From the NCBI GenBank assembly GCA_963787675.1, contig CAWBDV010000016.1, positions 1 to 64,000 of the forward strand: a stretch of DNA of 64,000 bases. Direction: 5' to 3'. The position numbers and the translations under genes were made by a program. Shown here in pieces: positions 25,933 to 34,288 of the stretch. How positions within the stretch are numbered: position 1 is the first letter of the stretch; each line of letters begins with the position of its first letter. The DNA is from JAJPKK01 sp963787675 (GTDB lineage: Bacteria; Pseudomonadota; Alphaproteobacteria; Rhizobiales; Xanthobacteraceae). A model generated the notes under the pieces. The model searched no databases. It saw nothing but the letters and a program-made list of their open reading frames with translations, and was not told the origin of the DNA.

Positions 25933-26535
25933 ATGCGCAGTTGGTACGAGGGAGCCGAAGAAGCCGCATTCACGCAGGTCGAAAATGGCTACGTCTATTC
26001 CAACCCATGGTTTGTTGGGCCGTCGCGCCACTATCTGGTCAACGAGGCCCAGAAAGTAGCGATCACCGAGCGCGTGCGGCAGCTTCGGTGGGTGATGCCG
26101 GTAGGAGCGATCTCCGGGTTATTGATGGGATTGCTCGTGGAGGTCATGGTCCAGTCCATGGCCAAGCCTGAGCGTATTGAGTGGGACATCCGGGGGTTCG
26201 TGTTGATGCTCGCCGTGGCCATGCCGATCATGGCGACCGCGTACATATATATCATCCACAAGCTGAGTCCGCTGGTGGCCGGGCTACCACCGACGCGCGA
26301 GCGGGTTATGTGGAGCGACAGACTTAAGGTCCGGGCGGCGCGCACCTCTTGGTCATGGCTTGTGGGGATCGGCGTTATCTTTGGCGCGTATGTCTTATTG
26401 AGCGTCGTTCGATTCGCCGAGACCGGCCTCTGGAACAATCTAGTGATGGCGCTCGTCTGTTTTCCGTGGGTTGCCTACTGCTTTGTGCTTGCCGCGTACA
26501 AGGCAGGCCAACCCGGCGACGGCGTCAACACGTAG
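25933..26535 (+). CDS. Hypothetical integral membrane protein, 200 residues
   Basis: The start at 25933 gives a soluble N-terminal stretch (MRSWYEGAEEAAFTQVENGY, then SNPWFVGPSRHYLVNEAQK) followed by about four hydrophobic segments: VMPVGAISGLLMGLLVEVMV, FVLMLAVAMPIMATAYIYII, WLVGIGVIFGAYVLLSVV and LVMALVCFPWVAYCFVLAA. The N-terminal YVYSNPWFVGPSRHYLVNE block resembles a short cytoplasmic motif seen in uncharacterised membrane proteins. No function is assignable. It is isolated from neighbours by more than 150 bp on either side. Confidence 0.7.
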   Translation: MRSWYEGAEEAAFTQVENGYVYSNPWFVGPSRHYLVNEAQKVAITERVRQLRWVMPVGAISGLLMGLLVEVMVQSMAKPERIEWDIRGFVLMLAVAMPIMATAYIYIIHKLSPLVAGLPPTRERVMWSDRLKVRAARTSWSWLVGIGVIFGAYVLLSVVRFAETGLWNNLVMALVCFPWVAYCFVLAAYKAGQPGDGVNT

Positions 26536-26587
26536 GTTCGGCCCAATTTCCCGCATCCGGAGAAAGAGGTTTATGTTCGACTTGGTC

Positions 26588-26794
26588 CTAATCAGGGGCT
26601 CGGCTGGAGCAATTCGCCACAGCAAAACATATGATACCTGCCACGGCGGCGGTGGCACCGAGTATCCAACCCAACCTACTTCCTCCCAGCACCAACAAGC
26701 CGCCAACGACCATCAGCACGCCACAGCCGGCCCCGAGCACCCGACCCCATGTACTCGTCGCGGGACCTCTGTTTCCATTTCTTGCGGTGTTCAT
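26588..26794 (-). CDS. Possible small membrane protein, 68 residues
   Basis: The frame on the minus strand starts MNTARNGNRGPATSTWGRVL and has two hydrophobic helices (GAGCGVLMVVGGLLVLGG and GWILGATAAVAGIICFAVA) around a short GSRLG turn, ending in CSSRAPD. A purine-rich stretch lies upstream (GGAGTTGAGAAAAAG) but the spacing to the ATG is loose. An overlapping plus-strand frame (26471–26845) is composed of Thr/Pro/His-rich sequence and looks like its shadow. No family is recognised. Confidence 0.4.
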   Translation of the reverse strand: MNTARNGNRGPATSTWGRVLGAGCGVLMVVGGLLVLGGSRLGWILGATAAVAGIICFAVANCSSRAPD

Positions 26795-26892
26795 GGCGAC
26801 TTTTTCTCAACTCCACCCAAGTTGGTGCTGCACTCTGCCGTGTAGGTTCGAGCATTTATCTTTTGCGGGGTAGGAATCGCTTCGTGCGAGTA

Positions 26893-27216
26893 TCAGGCAC
26901 TCGGTCGCGATCCCATAGGGTAATGCTTATCGGAACTAAAGGCCCACTTTAACCCAGACCAAGTTGTGTCCGTCGACCGCCTTCCGGCACGCACGAATAC
27001 AACCCCAAGGAAAATGAACTGCATTGCCGCAAACAGGAGAATATCGTGTTGCGGGCTAGGACCGGCGAAGTTCACAATTTCCAGCGCAAGGCCGATGGAC
27101 ATTGCGATGAGTGCGCACCGAAACCAAAACTTTTTTTGCGCGTCTCGTTGTTGCTGGAGCTGCGAAACCTGCCCGCGTAAATTCTGAATTTCAGCGTCAA
27201 TTTCTTCCGGCGTCAT
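26893..27216 (-). CDS. Hypothetical protein with N-terminal coiled coil and two membrane spans, 107 residues
   Basis: The ATG at 27216 is preceded by a strong AAAGGAG. The N-terminal 28 residues (EEIDAEIQNLRGQVSQLQQQ) are a heptad-like coiled coil. Two hydrophobic segments follow (FRCALIAMSIGLALEIV and ILLFAAMQFIFLGVVFV), and then a basic, soluble tail. This arrangement fits a small inner-membrane protein that oligomerises through its cytoplasmic N-terminus. No named family is recognised. Confidence 0.62.
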   Translation of the reverse strand: MTPEEIDAEIQNLRGQVSQLQQQRDAQKKFWFRCALIAMSIGLALEIVNFAGPSPQHDILLFAAMQFIFLGVVFVRAGRRSTDTTWSGLKWAFSSDKHYPMGSRPSA

Positions 27217-28059
27217 AGGATTCTCCTTTACGGACCATCAACGAAATTGCGCGGTTCCCAAACGCGCTTCCGCGTCACGCCGCTTACCGATGCCTCAAGT
27301 AGTTGCCGCGATCGAACTACGAAGGAGTCTGAGACGACTGACCATGGGCCATTTACTTAGTCGTTACATCCGGCCGTGGAGTTCAGCCTTGATCTCTGCT
27401 TTGCTATCGCGGTCTCCTGCGCGGACCCTCACGCCGGCGGACAAGCTGCACTATGTCGCGGCGGACTTCGGCGGGTATACAGAGAGCGTGGATCGACCGC
27501 CGACCTCACAGTCGGCAACCTGCTCGGAAACTTCTAGGAGCGCGGCGAGGTCCCGCTGACCAAGATCGCGATGACCACCGATGGGCTGCAATTCCGCGCC
27601 AGCGACCACTTTGGAGTGCCGGGCATGCACTGGTCGGCGATGCCAGCGTCAAGGCCATCCCTCGGCAGGACCGATGGTTCAACCAGCCGATCCGCGGTAC
27701 GCGATCTCCATGCTGCCCCCGCGCGACCGCCGGCCGAGCCGCAGCGCTTTCGAGGTCCGCGATGAACTCTCGCCTTCGCATCGGTTATGCCCCGAGCCGT
27801 TGTATGGAAAGAATTTCGCGGTCGGGGCCGCATGCCGCCGAATGTCTCTCTTTTTTTTGCGGCGCGGGCGGCAGGATTTGGCCCATTGTTGCCCAGGGGT
27901 GCGGTTACGACACGTCCGCACTTGGCGAAAGCCGACGCTTCATGCTCCGCCCGTCCGTGGGTCAACCTAACGGAACCTGCTTAGAGCGATAGGTCTGGTG
28001 ATCCGGGCGCGAAACCCTATTTGTGTCGGGTCGCCGCTCGGCGCGTTGTGCATTGAGCC
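27217..28059. other. Decayed gene-poor region
   Basis: About 840 bp with no intact gene. Short stretches look like former coding sequence. On + near 27500–27640 the frame reads LTVGNLLGNF, stop, ERGEVPLTKIAMTTDGLQFR and SDHFGVPGMHW, as a broken reading frame of unknown family. A second fragment on the minus strand is listed separately. This fits a locus where several genes have eroded. Confidence 0.5.
27680..27781 (-). pseudogene. N-terminal fragment of an ABC substrate-binding protein (signal-peptide region)
   Basis: The minus-strand frame opening at 27781 reads MRRREFIADLESAAARPAVA and then GDRVPRIGWLN. This strongly resembles the common start of 'MRRREFI-LLGGAAA-W-LAARAQ' exported substrate-binding proteins of rhizobia. 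Homology stops after about 34 residues, and the downstream sequence belongs to something else. It is therefore a remnant, not a working gene. The call rests on a short motif only. Confidence 0.4.
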
Positions 28060-29769
28060 ATGGATCCAAAGCCGATGTCGTTTGCACCGACGGAATCCTC
28101 CAAGATGATGCTGATCCTCGAGCCGGCCGAGCTCGAGCGGATCGGCCGTTTCGGCGAGGTTCGCGCTTTTCGTGACGGCGAGTCCTTGTTCAAAGCGGGC
28201 GAGATCTCCCGTGGCGCGGTGGTGGTGCTGTCCGGACAGGTCGACCTGCTTCGCCATCTCGGCTCGGGGGTCATCAAGAATTTCATGACCCAGGGCGCCG
28301 GCGCTGTGCTGGCGGAGATGGCTTCGCTGATCGGTCGGCCCGCGCTCGTGAGCGGCATCGCCAACGGGCCGGTGGAAGCCTTGGTCATTCCGCCTGATCA
28401 AATGCGGGCGCTGCTGGTCGCCGAAGCGGAGCTCGGCGATCGCATCCTGCAGGCCTTGATGATGCGTCGCGTCAGCATGATCGAATTCGGGACGGGCGGC
28501 CCCGTGATCATCGGGCACGCGCAGAACGGCGACGTGCTGCGGCTAGAAGGGTTTCTCGCGCGCAATGCCCATCCGCGGCAACGGCTCGATCCCGACACCG
28601 ATCCTGAGGCGAAGGCGATCATCGAGCGTCACGCAATCGGCGTCGACGAACTGCCGGTCGTGATGTGTCCGGACGGATATCTGTTGCGCAATCCAAGCGA
28701 GACCGAGCTTGCGCTCCGCCTCGGCCTTGTGGGACCGATCGATCCCGATCGCATCTATGACGTGGCGATCGTCGGAGCGGGACCCGCGGGACTGGCCGCC
28801 GCGGTGTACGCTGCCTCGGAAGGGCTTTCGGTTATCGTATTGGATTGCCGCTCTTTCGGCGGCCAGGCCGGCGCCTCCTCCCGGATCGAAAATTATCTCG
28901 GCTTTCCTGCGGCGATCAGCGGCATGGCGCTGATGGCGCGCGCCTACACCCAGGCCCACAAGTTCGGAGTCGAAACCGCGATTCCAAGCGAGGTGAACGG
29001 CCTCACCGTCGCGAGCGATGGCAAGCGGAGTCATTTCGTGCTCCAGCTCTCCAACGATGAGCGCGCGAGCTCCCGCTCGATCGTGATCGCCAGCGGCGTC
29101 GAGTACCGGCGTCTCGATGTGGCGAACCTTGCTGCGTTCCAAAGTGCCAGCGTGCATTATTGGGCGTCCCCGCTCGAAGGCAAACTATGCGACAGCCAGG
29201 AGATTGCGCTTGTCGGCGGCGGCAATTCGGGAGGCCAGGCGGTCGTCTATTTGGCGACCAAGGCCGCCAAGGTCTGGCTGCTGATCCGCGGGCCGAGCCT
29301 CGAAGCAAGCATGTCGCGCTATCTCGTCGACCGCATTGCCGCGCTCGAAAACGTGGAGGTGGTGACGGAGACGGAAATCACCGGCCTCGAGGGTCGCGAG
29401 GGCAAACTTGAGGCGGTGCGCTGGCGCCGGCGCGGATCGGATCAGGAAGTCCAACGACCGATTGAACACTTGTTCCTGTTCGTCGGCGCTGATCCGAACG
29501 CGAGCTGGCTCGCCGGCTCAGGGGTCGCGCTCGACGCGAAGGGATTCGTCTTGACCGGCGCGGAGGCTGGCGAGGGGCGCGGTCTATTGGAAACGAGCCG
29601 TCCCGGCATCTTCGCCATTGGCGACGTGCGCTCCGGCTCGACCAAGCGCGTGTCCGCCGCGGTCGGCGAAGGTGCGCAGGTGGTGCCGGCGCTCCACGCT
29701 TACCTCGCTCAAGCTGATAGCGCGCCTGCCGCCGTCCGAAATCGCGAAATGATGTCAGCGTCGAAGTGA
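28060..29769 (+). CDS. Fused cNMP-binding domain – thioredoxin-reductase-like flavoprotein
   Basis: This 569-residue fusion has an N-terminal cyclic-nucleotide-binding-type beta-barrel (about residues 20–135: RFGEVRAFRDGESLFKAGE, GAGAVLAEMASLIGRP). A central segment (about 160–225) resembles a redox-protein linker. A C-terminal pyridine-nucleotide-disulfide-reductase domain follows, with FAD site VAIVGAGPAGLAAAVYAASE, NAD(P)H site ALVGGGNSGGQAVVYLA and FAD site GIFAIGDVRSGSTKRV. The CxxC that makes a true thioredoxin reductase is absent: the corresponding segment reads SVHYWASPLEG. It may therefore be a ferredoxin/flavodoxin-type oxidoreductase gated by a nucleotide or redox signal. The combination is known in proteobacteria but its physiological role is not settled. 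Confidence 0.87.
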   Translation: MDPKPMSFAPTESSKMMLILEPAELERIGRFGEVRAFRDGESLFKAGEISRGAVVVLSGQVDLLRHLGSGVIKNFMTQGAGAVLAEMASLIGRPALVSGIANGPVEALVIPPDQMRALLVAEAELGDRILQALMMRRVSMIEFGTGGPVIIGHAQNGDVLRLEGFLARNAHPRQRLDPDTDPEAKAIIERHAIGVDELPVVMCPDGYLLRNPSETELALRLGLVGPIDPDRIYDVAIVGAGPAGLAAAVYAASEGLSVIVLDCRSFGGQAGASSRIENYLGFPAAISGMALMARAYTQAHKFGVETAIPSEVNGLTVASDGKRSHFVLQLSNDERASSRSIVIASGVEYRRLDVANLAAFQSASVHYWASPLEGKLCDSQEIALVGGGNSGGQAVVYLATKAAKVWLLIRGPSLEASMSRYLVDRIAALENVEVVTETEITGLEGREGKLEAVRWRRRGSDQEVQRPIEHLFLFVGADPNASWLAGSGVALDAKGFVLTGAEAGEGRGLLETSRPGIFAIGDVRSGSTKRVSAAVGEGAQVVPALHAYLAQADSAPAAVRNREMMSASK

Positions 29770-29860
29770 GGCGCTCCACGCTTATTGACGCTTCCCTACG
29801 ATGACGATGAAATAGCCGTTGTGCCAGTCGCTGCCCCTGTTGCTCCGCATTGGAGGGTCG

Positions 29861-30250
29861 ATGCGAACGTCCGTATTGCTGCTGCTTCTCATGAGCGGCG
29901 TTGCGACAGCCGCCGAGGCGGGATCGCTGCGGGTCAGCGGGACGACCGGCTATCTCGCGGAATGGGAGTTGGCGGGCGATCTTCCGTCGGGTGGGTCCGG
30001 GCTTGTCGGGGAGTTTTCCGGGCCGGTGATTTTCCGGCACGTCGGCCTTTGCAGTGCGAACGGGCCCGAAGAGAAGCCCGGCGAAATCAAGCTGCAGATA
30101 TCGAAGACCGGCTCAGCATCCGAGGTCCGCGCGACGCTGATCATGGCCGGTAAGAAATGCACCTTCGGCGGTCAATTCAATGCCGGCTATTCCGGCGCGA
30201 TGAACTGCGAGGATGCCAAGGGCGTTCCGCTGACGATTTCCTTGCAATGA
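29861..30250 (+). CDS. Hypothetical secreted protein, 129 residues
   Basis: The ATG at 29861 follows GGAGGG and opens a signal peptide (MRTSVLLLLLMSGVATAAEA). The mature part, about 108 residues, is predicted mostly beta. It contains two cysteines before the end of the chain and one in the middle (VGLCSANG, GKKCTFGGQ, MNCEDAKG). I know similar short exported proteins in Bradyrhizobium-like genomes but no named family. It is convergent with the caspase-like gene, whose stop lies 26 bp away. Confidence 0.65.
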   Translation: MRTSVLLLLLMSGVATAAEAGSLRVSGTTGYLAEWELAGDLPSGGSGLVGEFSGPVIFRHVGLCSANGPEEKPGEIKLQISKTGSASEVRATLIMAGKKCTFGGQFNAGYSGAMNCEDAKGVPLTISLQ

Positions 30251-30276
30251 ACTGAGCGAAAGCCCGGTGGGCGGCC

Positions 30277-31929
30277 TTACTCCGCGACGCTCTCGCGCAG
30301 CCGGACGACCTGGAGGCGCAGGCGCTCGCAGCCGAGTTCGTGTTCGAAGCGGATCACCTCATCGCGAGCCTGGCTGATGCGCAGCCGAGCGAGTCGCTCC
30401 TCGTCGCGCTTGCAGATTTGCTCCTGAGTGAGTGAGGGCGCCGCAGGTTTGGCAGCGGCATCGCGTTCCGGCCGTTGCGGATCGGCGGCCTTCGCGGCTG
30501 CATTGGTCGGCGCCGACGGACTGGCGGCAACCTCGGGACGCGGTGCATCGCCGACAAGGCTTTCCCGCAATCGCAGCACTTGCTTGCGCAGCCGCTCGCA
30601 GACAAGCTCGCGTTCGAACCGAACGGCCTCGTCGGGATCCTGACTGGCGCGCAGGCGGATGAGCCGCTCCTCGTCGCGTTTGCAGACATCGTCCGGCGCG
30701 AGCGCTGCGAGCTTCTCGTCGGGCGTTCGCGCTGGTGCAGGCTCCACTTTCGCCGGCGCGGGCGGGCGCTGATCGGCTGGGGACTTCGTCTCGGCTTTGA
30801 TGTCGGGCTTCGTCTCAGCCTTGGCCTCCGTCTTGGCTTCCGACCTGACCTCATCGGCTGGACGCGGCGATGCACGCTCGCGGCGTTCCTGCTCGATCGC
30901 TGCGAACCGCAATCGTTGTTCTTCAAGCTGCCGGTTCAGGGCCGCTTCGCGCTCGACACGCGCGCTTTCCGCAGCGGCAAGTTCCTTCTCGCGCGCGATG
31001 CGTTCGATTGTCTGCAGCTTGTATTGTGCCTCGACGATCTGCGGCGAGGTCGGAAAACGGGCGACGAAATCGCGCAATACGGCGGGATCGTCGGAGCCCT
31101 TGATCTGCTCCCAGGCCAGCCGATCGGTCTGGTTCAGGAAGTACTCGTCGATCAGCGAGATGTAGAGTTCCGGGCGCTGCCGTCCTCGGGTCTGCTCGTT
31201 CACGTCGGCGGCAATGCGACGGAACAGGCGTCCGATTTCAAGGCCGGGTTCCTGCAAGCGTTTGAGCAAGGCGCCGGTGAACGGACTGTTTCGGCCGGTT
31301 CCGTCCGCGGCAACTTCATCGGCGGCCGTGGCATAAGCCACCACCATGCCCTGGGCCTTGTCGATTCGCGCAAGCCCGCGGATCGTATCGATGTTGCGGC
31401 TAGCCCCCGCAACCTTTCGTCGAAAGCCGTCGACCAGGGGATTATTCCGGCAGGCGTCGAGAATCATGATCTTGACGCCGCTCGCACGATCAAGCGCGGC
31501 GCGGACATCGTCCAGCATGATCATCTGATAGCGGAGGCTGATTTCGTCCTCGACCTCCGCATCGGTCGGCATCAGATAGTTCTGGCCGTGATACTGCAGC
31601 GCGTGGCCGGCATAGAAGAACAATGCCGCGTCGGCATCGACTGCCATGCGGGCAAACTGCGCCATGGCGCGATCGAAGTCGCGTTTGCTGGCATTGGTCG
31701 TGACCGTAACGGTAAAGTCGAGGGCGCGAAGAACGGCGGCCAGATCTTCGGCGTCGTTTTTCGGGTTAATCAGCGTGAGATCTTGCTTCTTGTAGTCGGA
31801 GTTGCCGATGATGAGCGCGACCCGGCGTTCCGCAAAGCTTGCGCTTGCCGACAGCAGCACCAACGCCATGCCGCACATCGCGGCAAGCCACGATGCTCGG
31901 CATCTGCACGGGACCACCCCGATCAGCAT
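30277..31929 (-). CDS. Exported caspase-like peptidase (C14 family) with duplicated C-terminal Cys repeats
   Basis: This caspase-fold cysteine protease has a signal peptide (about residues 1–34 from the ATG at 31929), so it should act in the periplasm. The catalytic dyad is visible: H109 in FFYAGHALQYHG and C160 in MILDACRNNP. Typical flanking blocks are VALIIGNSDYKKQDLTLINP and VVAYATAADEVAADGTGRNS. After the protease domain come a helical, charged linker (Glu/Arg then Ala/Lys/Pro-rich) and two copies of a roughly 45-residue repeat of the form CKRDEERLxRLRxSQxxDE then CERLRxQVxRLRES. Each copy has two cysteines. A GGAG nine bases upstream supports the ATG at 31929. The gene begins 24 bp after the DUF4399-array gene, implying one transcript. 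Confidence 0.87.
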   Translation of the reverse strand: MLIGVVPCRCRASWLAAMCGMALVLLSASASFAERRVALIIGNSDYKKQDLTLINPKNDAEDLAAVLRALDFTVTVTTNASKRDFDRAMAQFARMAVDADAALFFYAGHALQYHGQNYLMPTDAEVEDEISLRYQMIMLDDVRAALDRASGVKIMILDACRNNPLVDGFRRKVAGASRNIDTIRGLARIDKAQGMVVAYATAADEVAADGTGRNSPFTGALLKRLQEPGLEIGRLFRRIAADVNEQTRGRQRPELYISLIDEYFLNQTDRLAWEQIKGSDDPAVLRDFVARFPTSPQIVEAQYKLQTIERIAREKELAAAESARVEREAALNRQLEEQRLRFAAIEQERRERASPRPADEVRSEAKTEAKAETKPDIKAETKSPADQRPPAPAKVEPAPARTPDEKLAALAPDDVCKRDEERLIRLRASQDPDEAVRFERELVCERLRKQVLRLRESLVGDAPRPEVAASPSAPTNAAAKAADPQRPERDAAAKPAAPSLTQEQICKRDEERLARLRISQARDEVIRFEHELGCERLRLQVVRLRESVAE

Positions 31930-31953
31930 TCCGGGCATCTCCAACTGACGCCT

Positions 31954-33969
31954 TTACCGGCGGTGCCGGTGAACGACGGCGGCGACGGGACGACGGGGGA
32001 AGGACGCCACCACCACTATCTTGAGTGGTTTGGAGTAGACAGGTGGTTCATGCGCCAAGTGATTTTCGTCGCCCAGAAGCAGCTGAAGCGTATGCTCGCC
32101 AAGGGGCAGCGTGACCTGGGCCTCCGTCTGTCCTGCGCCGAAATGTAAATGATTGAAATCATTTGGTATCGGCTGATCGAACGGCGGCAGTGGCGCATCG
32201 ATCAAAAGGTGGTGATGGCCGGTATTGGGCTTTTCGACCCCCGCCGGGGCGACACCCATGTTAACCAGCCCGAAGCGGATATTCACCGTCGGCAACAGGT
32301 AGCTGCCGTCGGCCGGGTACACGAAGTAGACCTTGGCGCCCGGCGGGGACGGATGGCGCTGCTTGACCGCCGCCTGCGCTGCTCCCTCTTCGAGCACGCG
32401 AACGGTGATGCGATCCGACATCACCGGGGGCGAGTGCGGAACGTGATCCTTGTCGCCCAACAGCAGCTGCAAGGTGTGCTCGCCCGGAGGAAGGTTCAGC
32501 TCAGCCTCGGTTTGACCGGCGCCGAAATGCAGATGATTGAAATCGTTCGGGATCGGCTGGTCGAGTGGCGGCAGCTCGGTATCAATCAGCAGATGGTGGT
32601 GGCCTGAGTTCTCCCGGTTCGAGCCCGCGGGCGCAACCCCCATGTCGTGAAGGCCGAAGTGAACGACGGACTTCGCCGGGAGCGTCGCGCCATTCTTGAG
32701 GTCGACGAAATACGCCGCGGCGCCCGGAGGCGACGGCGTCAGGACGCGCGGACCGGCCTGCGCTTGCGCAGGATCGACGACTCGAACCGTGACCCGCTCC
32801 GACATGACGGCAGGAGAATGCGGAACGTGGTTTCTGTCGCCGAGCAATAGCTGCAGCGTGTGTTCGCCGGGCGGCAGGTCGATCGTGGCTTCGGTCTGAC
32901 CGGCGCCGAAGTGCAGATGATTGAAGTCGTTCGGGATCGGCTTATCGAGCGGCGGCAGCTCGGTGTCGATCAGCAGATGATGGTGGCCTGAGTTTTCGCG
33001 ATCCGAGCCGGCCGGCGCCACGCCCATTCCGGTCAAGCCGAAATGGATCAGGGCTTTCGGCGCGATCGTCGCGCCGTTCTTCACGTCAACGAAATAGACC
33101 GCCGCGCCGGGCGGCGACGGTGTGAGGCGCGGCGTTGCCGCTTCGGCAGGATCGAGAACACGAACCGTGATGCGATCAGACATCACTGGCGGTACGTGCG
33201 GGATGTGACCCTTATCGCCGAGCAGGAGCTGCAACGTATGCTCGCCGGGAGGAAGGTCGAGGACCGCCTCGGTCTGACCGGCGCCGAAATGCAGATGATT
33301 GAAGTCGTTCGGGATCGGCTTGTCGAGCGGCGGCAATTCGGTGTCGATCAGCAGGTGATGGTGGCCCGAGTTCTCCCGATCGGAACCCGCCGGCGCGACG
33401 CCCATTCCGGTCAGGCCGAAATGGATCAGCGCTTTGGGCGGAAGCGTCGCGCCGTTCTTGACGTCGACGAAGTACACCGCTGCCCCTGGCGGCGACGGGG
33501 TGCGCGAAGCGGCCTGCGCATCGGCGGGGTCGACCACCCGCACGGTGATGCGCTCCGACATGACCGGCGGGGAGTGGGGGACATGGCTCTTGTCGCCGAG
33601 CAGCAGTTGCAACGTGTGCTCGCCGGGAGGCAGGCTGATCTCCGATTCGGTCTGCCCGGCGCCGAAATGCAGATGATTGAAGTCGTTCGGGATCGGCTGG
33701 TCGAGCGGCGGGAGCTCGGTATCGACCAGCAGATGATGGTGGCCCGAGTTCTCGCGATCCGATCCTGCGGGGGCCACACCCATGCCGCGCAGCCCGAAAT
33801 GAATGATCGATTTTGGCGGCAGCGTCGCGCCATTCTTGAGATCGATGAAATAGACTGCGGCCCCCGGCGGCGAGGGCGTCGGGCCGCCGCCGCTCGGCGC
33901 CTGGGCGAACGCGCTTCCGAAGCTCGCCAGAGCGAAAAGGACGCCAGCAGCGAATGATATCGAGCGCAC
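31954..33969 (-). CDS. Exported protein with five tandem DUF4399 domains
   Basis: Starting at the GTG at 33969, after AAGAAGGGA, there is a signal peptide (VRSISFAAGVLFALASFGSAFA). The rest is five consecutive DUF4399-type units, repeating every 126, 126, 128 and 128 codons. Each unit contains PSPPGAxVYF, GxGVAPAGxxxxNxGHHHLLID, PNDFNHLHFGAGQTE and LPPGEHTLQLLLGDxxHxxH. The HHH and NHLHF histidines are invariant and probably bind a metal. The first four units are very alike; the fifth (PADGSYLLPTVNIRFGLVNM) is the most diverged. Single-domain proteins are the usual form of this family, so a five-fold array is unusual. It is the first gene of a unit with the caspase-like protease. No experimental function is known for the family. 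Confidence 0.85.
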   Translation of the reverse strand: MRSISFAAGVLFALASFGSAFAQAPSGGGPTPSPPGAAVYFIDLKNGATLPPKSIIHFGLRGMGVAPAGSDRENSGHHHLLVDTELPPLDQPIPNDFNHLHFGAGQTESEISLPPGEHTLQLLLGDKSHVPHSPPVMSERITVRVVDPADAQAASRTPSPPGAAVYFVDVKNGATLPPKALIHFGLTGMGVAPAGSDRENSGHHHLLIDTELPPLDKPIPNDFNHLHFGAGQTEAVLDLPPGEHTLQLLLGDKGHIPHVPPVMSDRITVRVLDPAEAATPRLTPSPPGAAVYFVDVKNGATIAPKALIHFGLTGMGVAPAGSDRENSGHHHLLIDTELPPLDKPIPNDFNHLHFGAGQTEATIDLPPGEHTLQLLLGDRNHVPHSPAVMSERVTVRVVDPAQAQAGPRVLTPSPPGAAAYFVDLKNGATLPAKSVVHFGLHDMGVAPAGSNRENSGHHHLLIDTELPPLDQPIPNDFNHLHFGAGQTEAELNLPPGEHTLQLLLGDKDHVPHSPPVMSDRITVRVLEEGAAQAAVKQRHPSPPGAKVYFVYPADGSYLLPTVNIRFGLVNMGVAPAGVEKPNTGHHHLLIDAPLPPFDQPIPNDFNHLHFGAGQTEAQVTLPLGEHTLQLLLGDENHLAHEPPVYSKPLKIVVVASFPRRPVAAVVHRHRR

Positions 33970-34288
33970 GACGTATCCCTTCTTCAAAAAGCCGGCTGCA
34001 CTGCAAACGCAGTCGCAAGGAATAACAGCAATCGGGCGCAGCATTGCACGCCCGCTCGATTTATCTAGAATATCATTGAAGGTAGGCAGGTAAAAGGCAG
34101 CGCGTTGCTTGCAAAAGGCAGTGGCTGCGCGTTCAAACGGACAAACGAGTTAAGGTTCCATGATTTGAGGCCAGCAAAAGCGGCTCAAAAGCTTGGAACA
34201 AAGCGATTAAGACATGGAGCGACGTAGCGAAGTCCAACTGAAGGTTGCTGCTTCGCAAAATCCCAACTTGATTTGAAAAGGGATCGTG
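33970..34288. other. Divergent promoter region between the DUF4399 array and the SUMF1-fold gene
   Basis: About 320 bp with higher AT content than its surroundings (for example TCTAGAATATCATTG near 34065). It must serve both divergent genes. A short direct repeat, AAAAGGCAG(C/T)G, occurs twice near 34095–34125. No named operator is recognised. Confidence 0.5.

Noticed and set aside
30475..32148. A 557-codon + frame over the caspase gene
   Set aside because: The minus strand shows a signal peptide and an intact catalytic dyad; the + frame has no recognisable domain and crosses the gene boundary.
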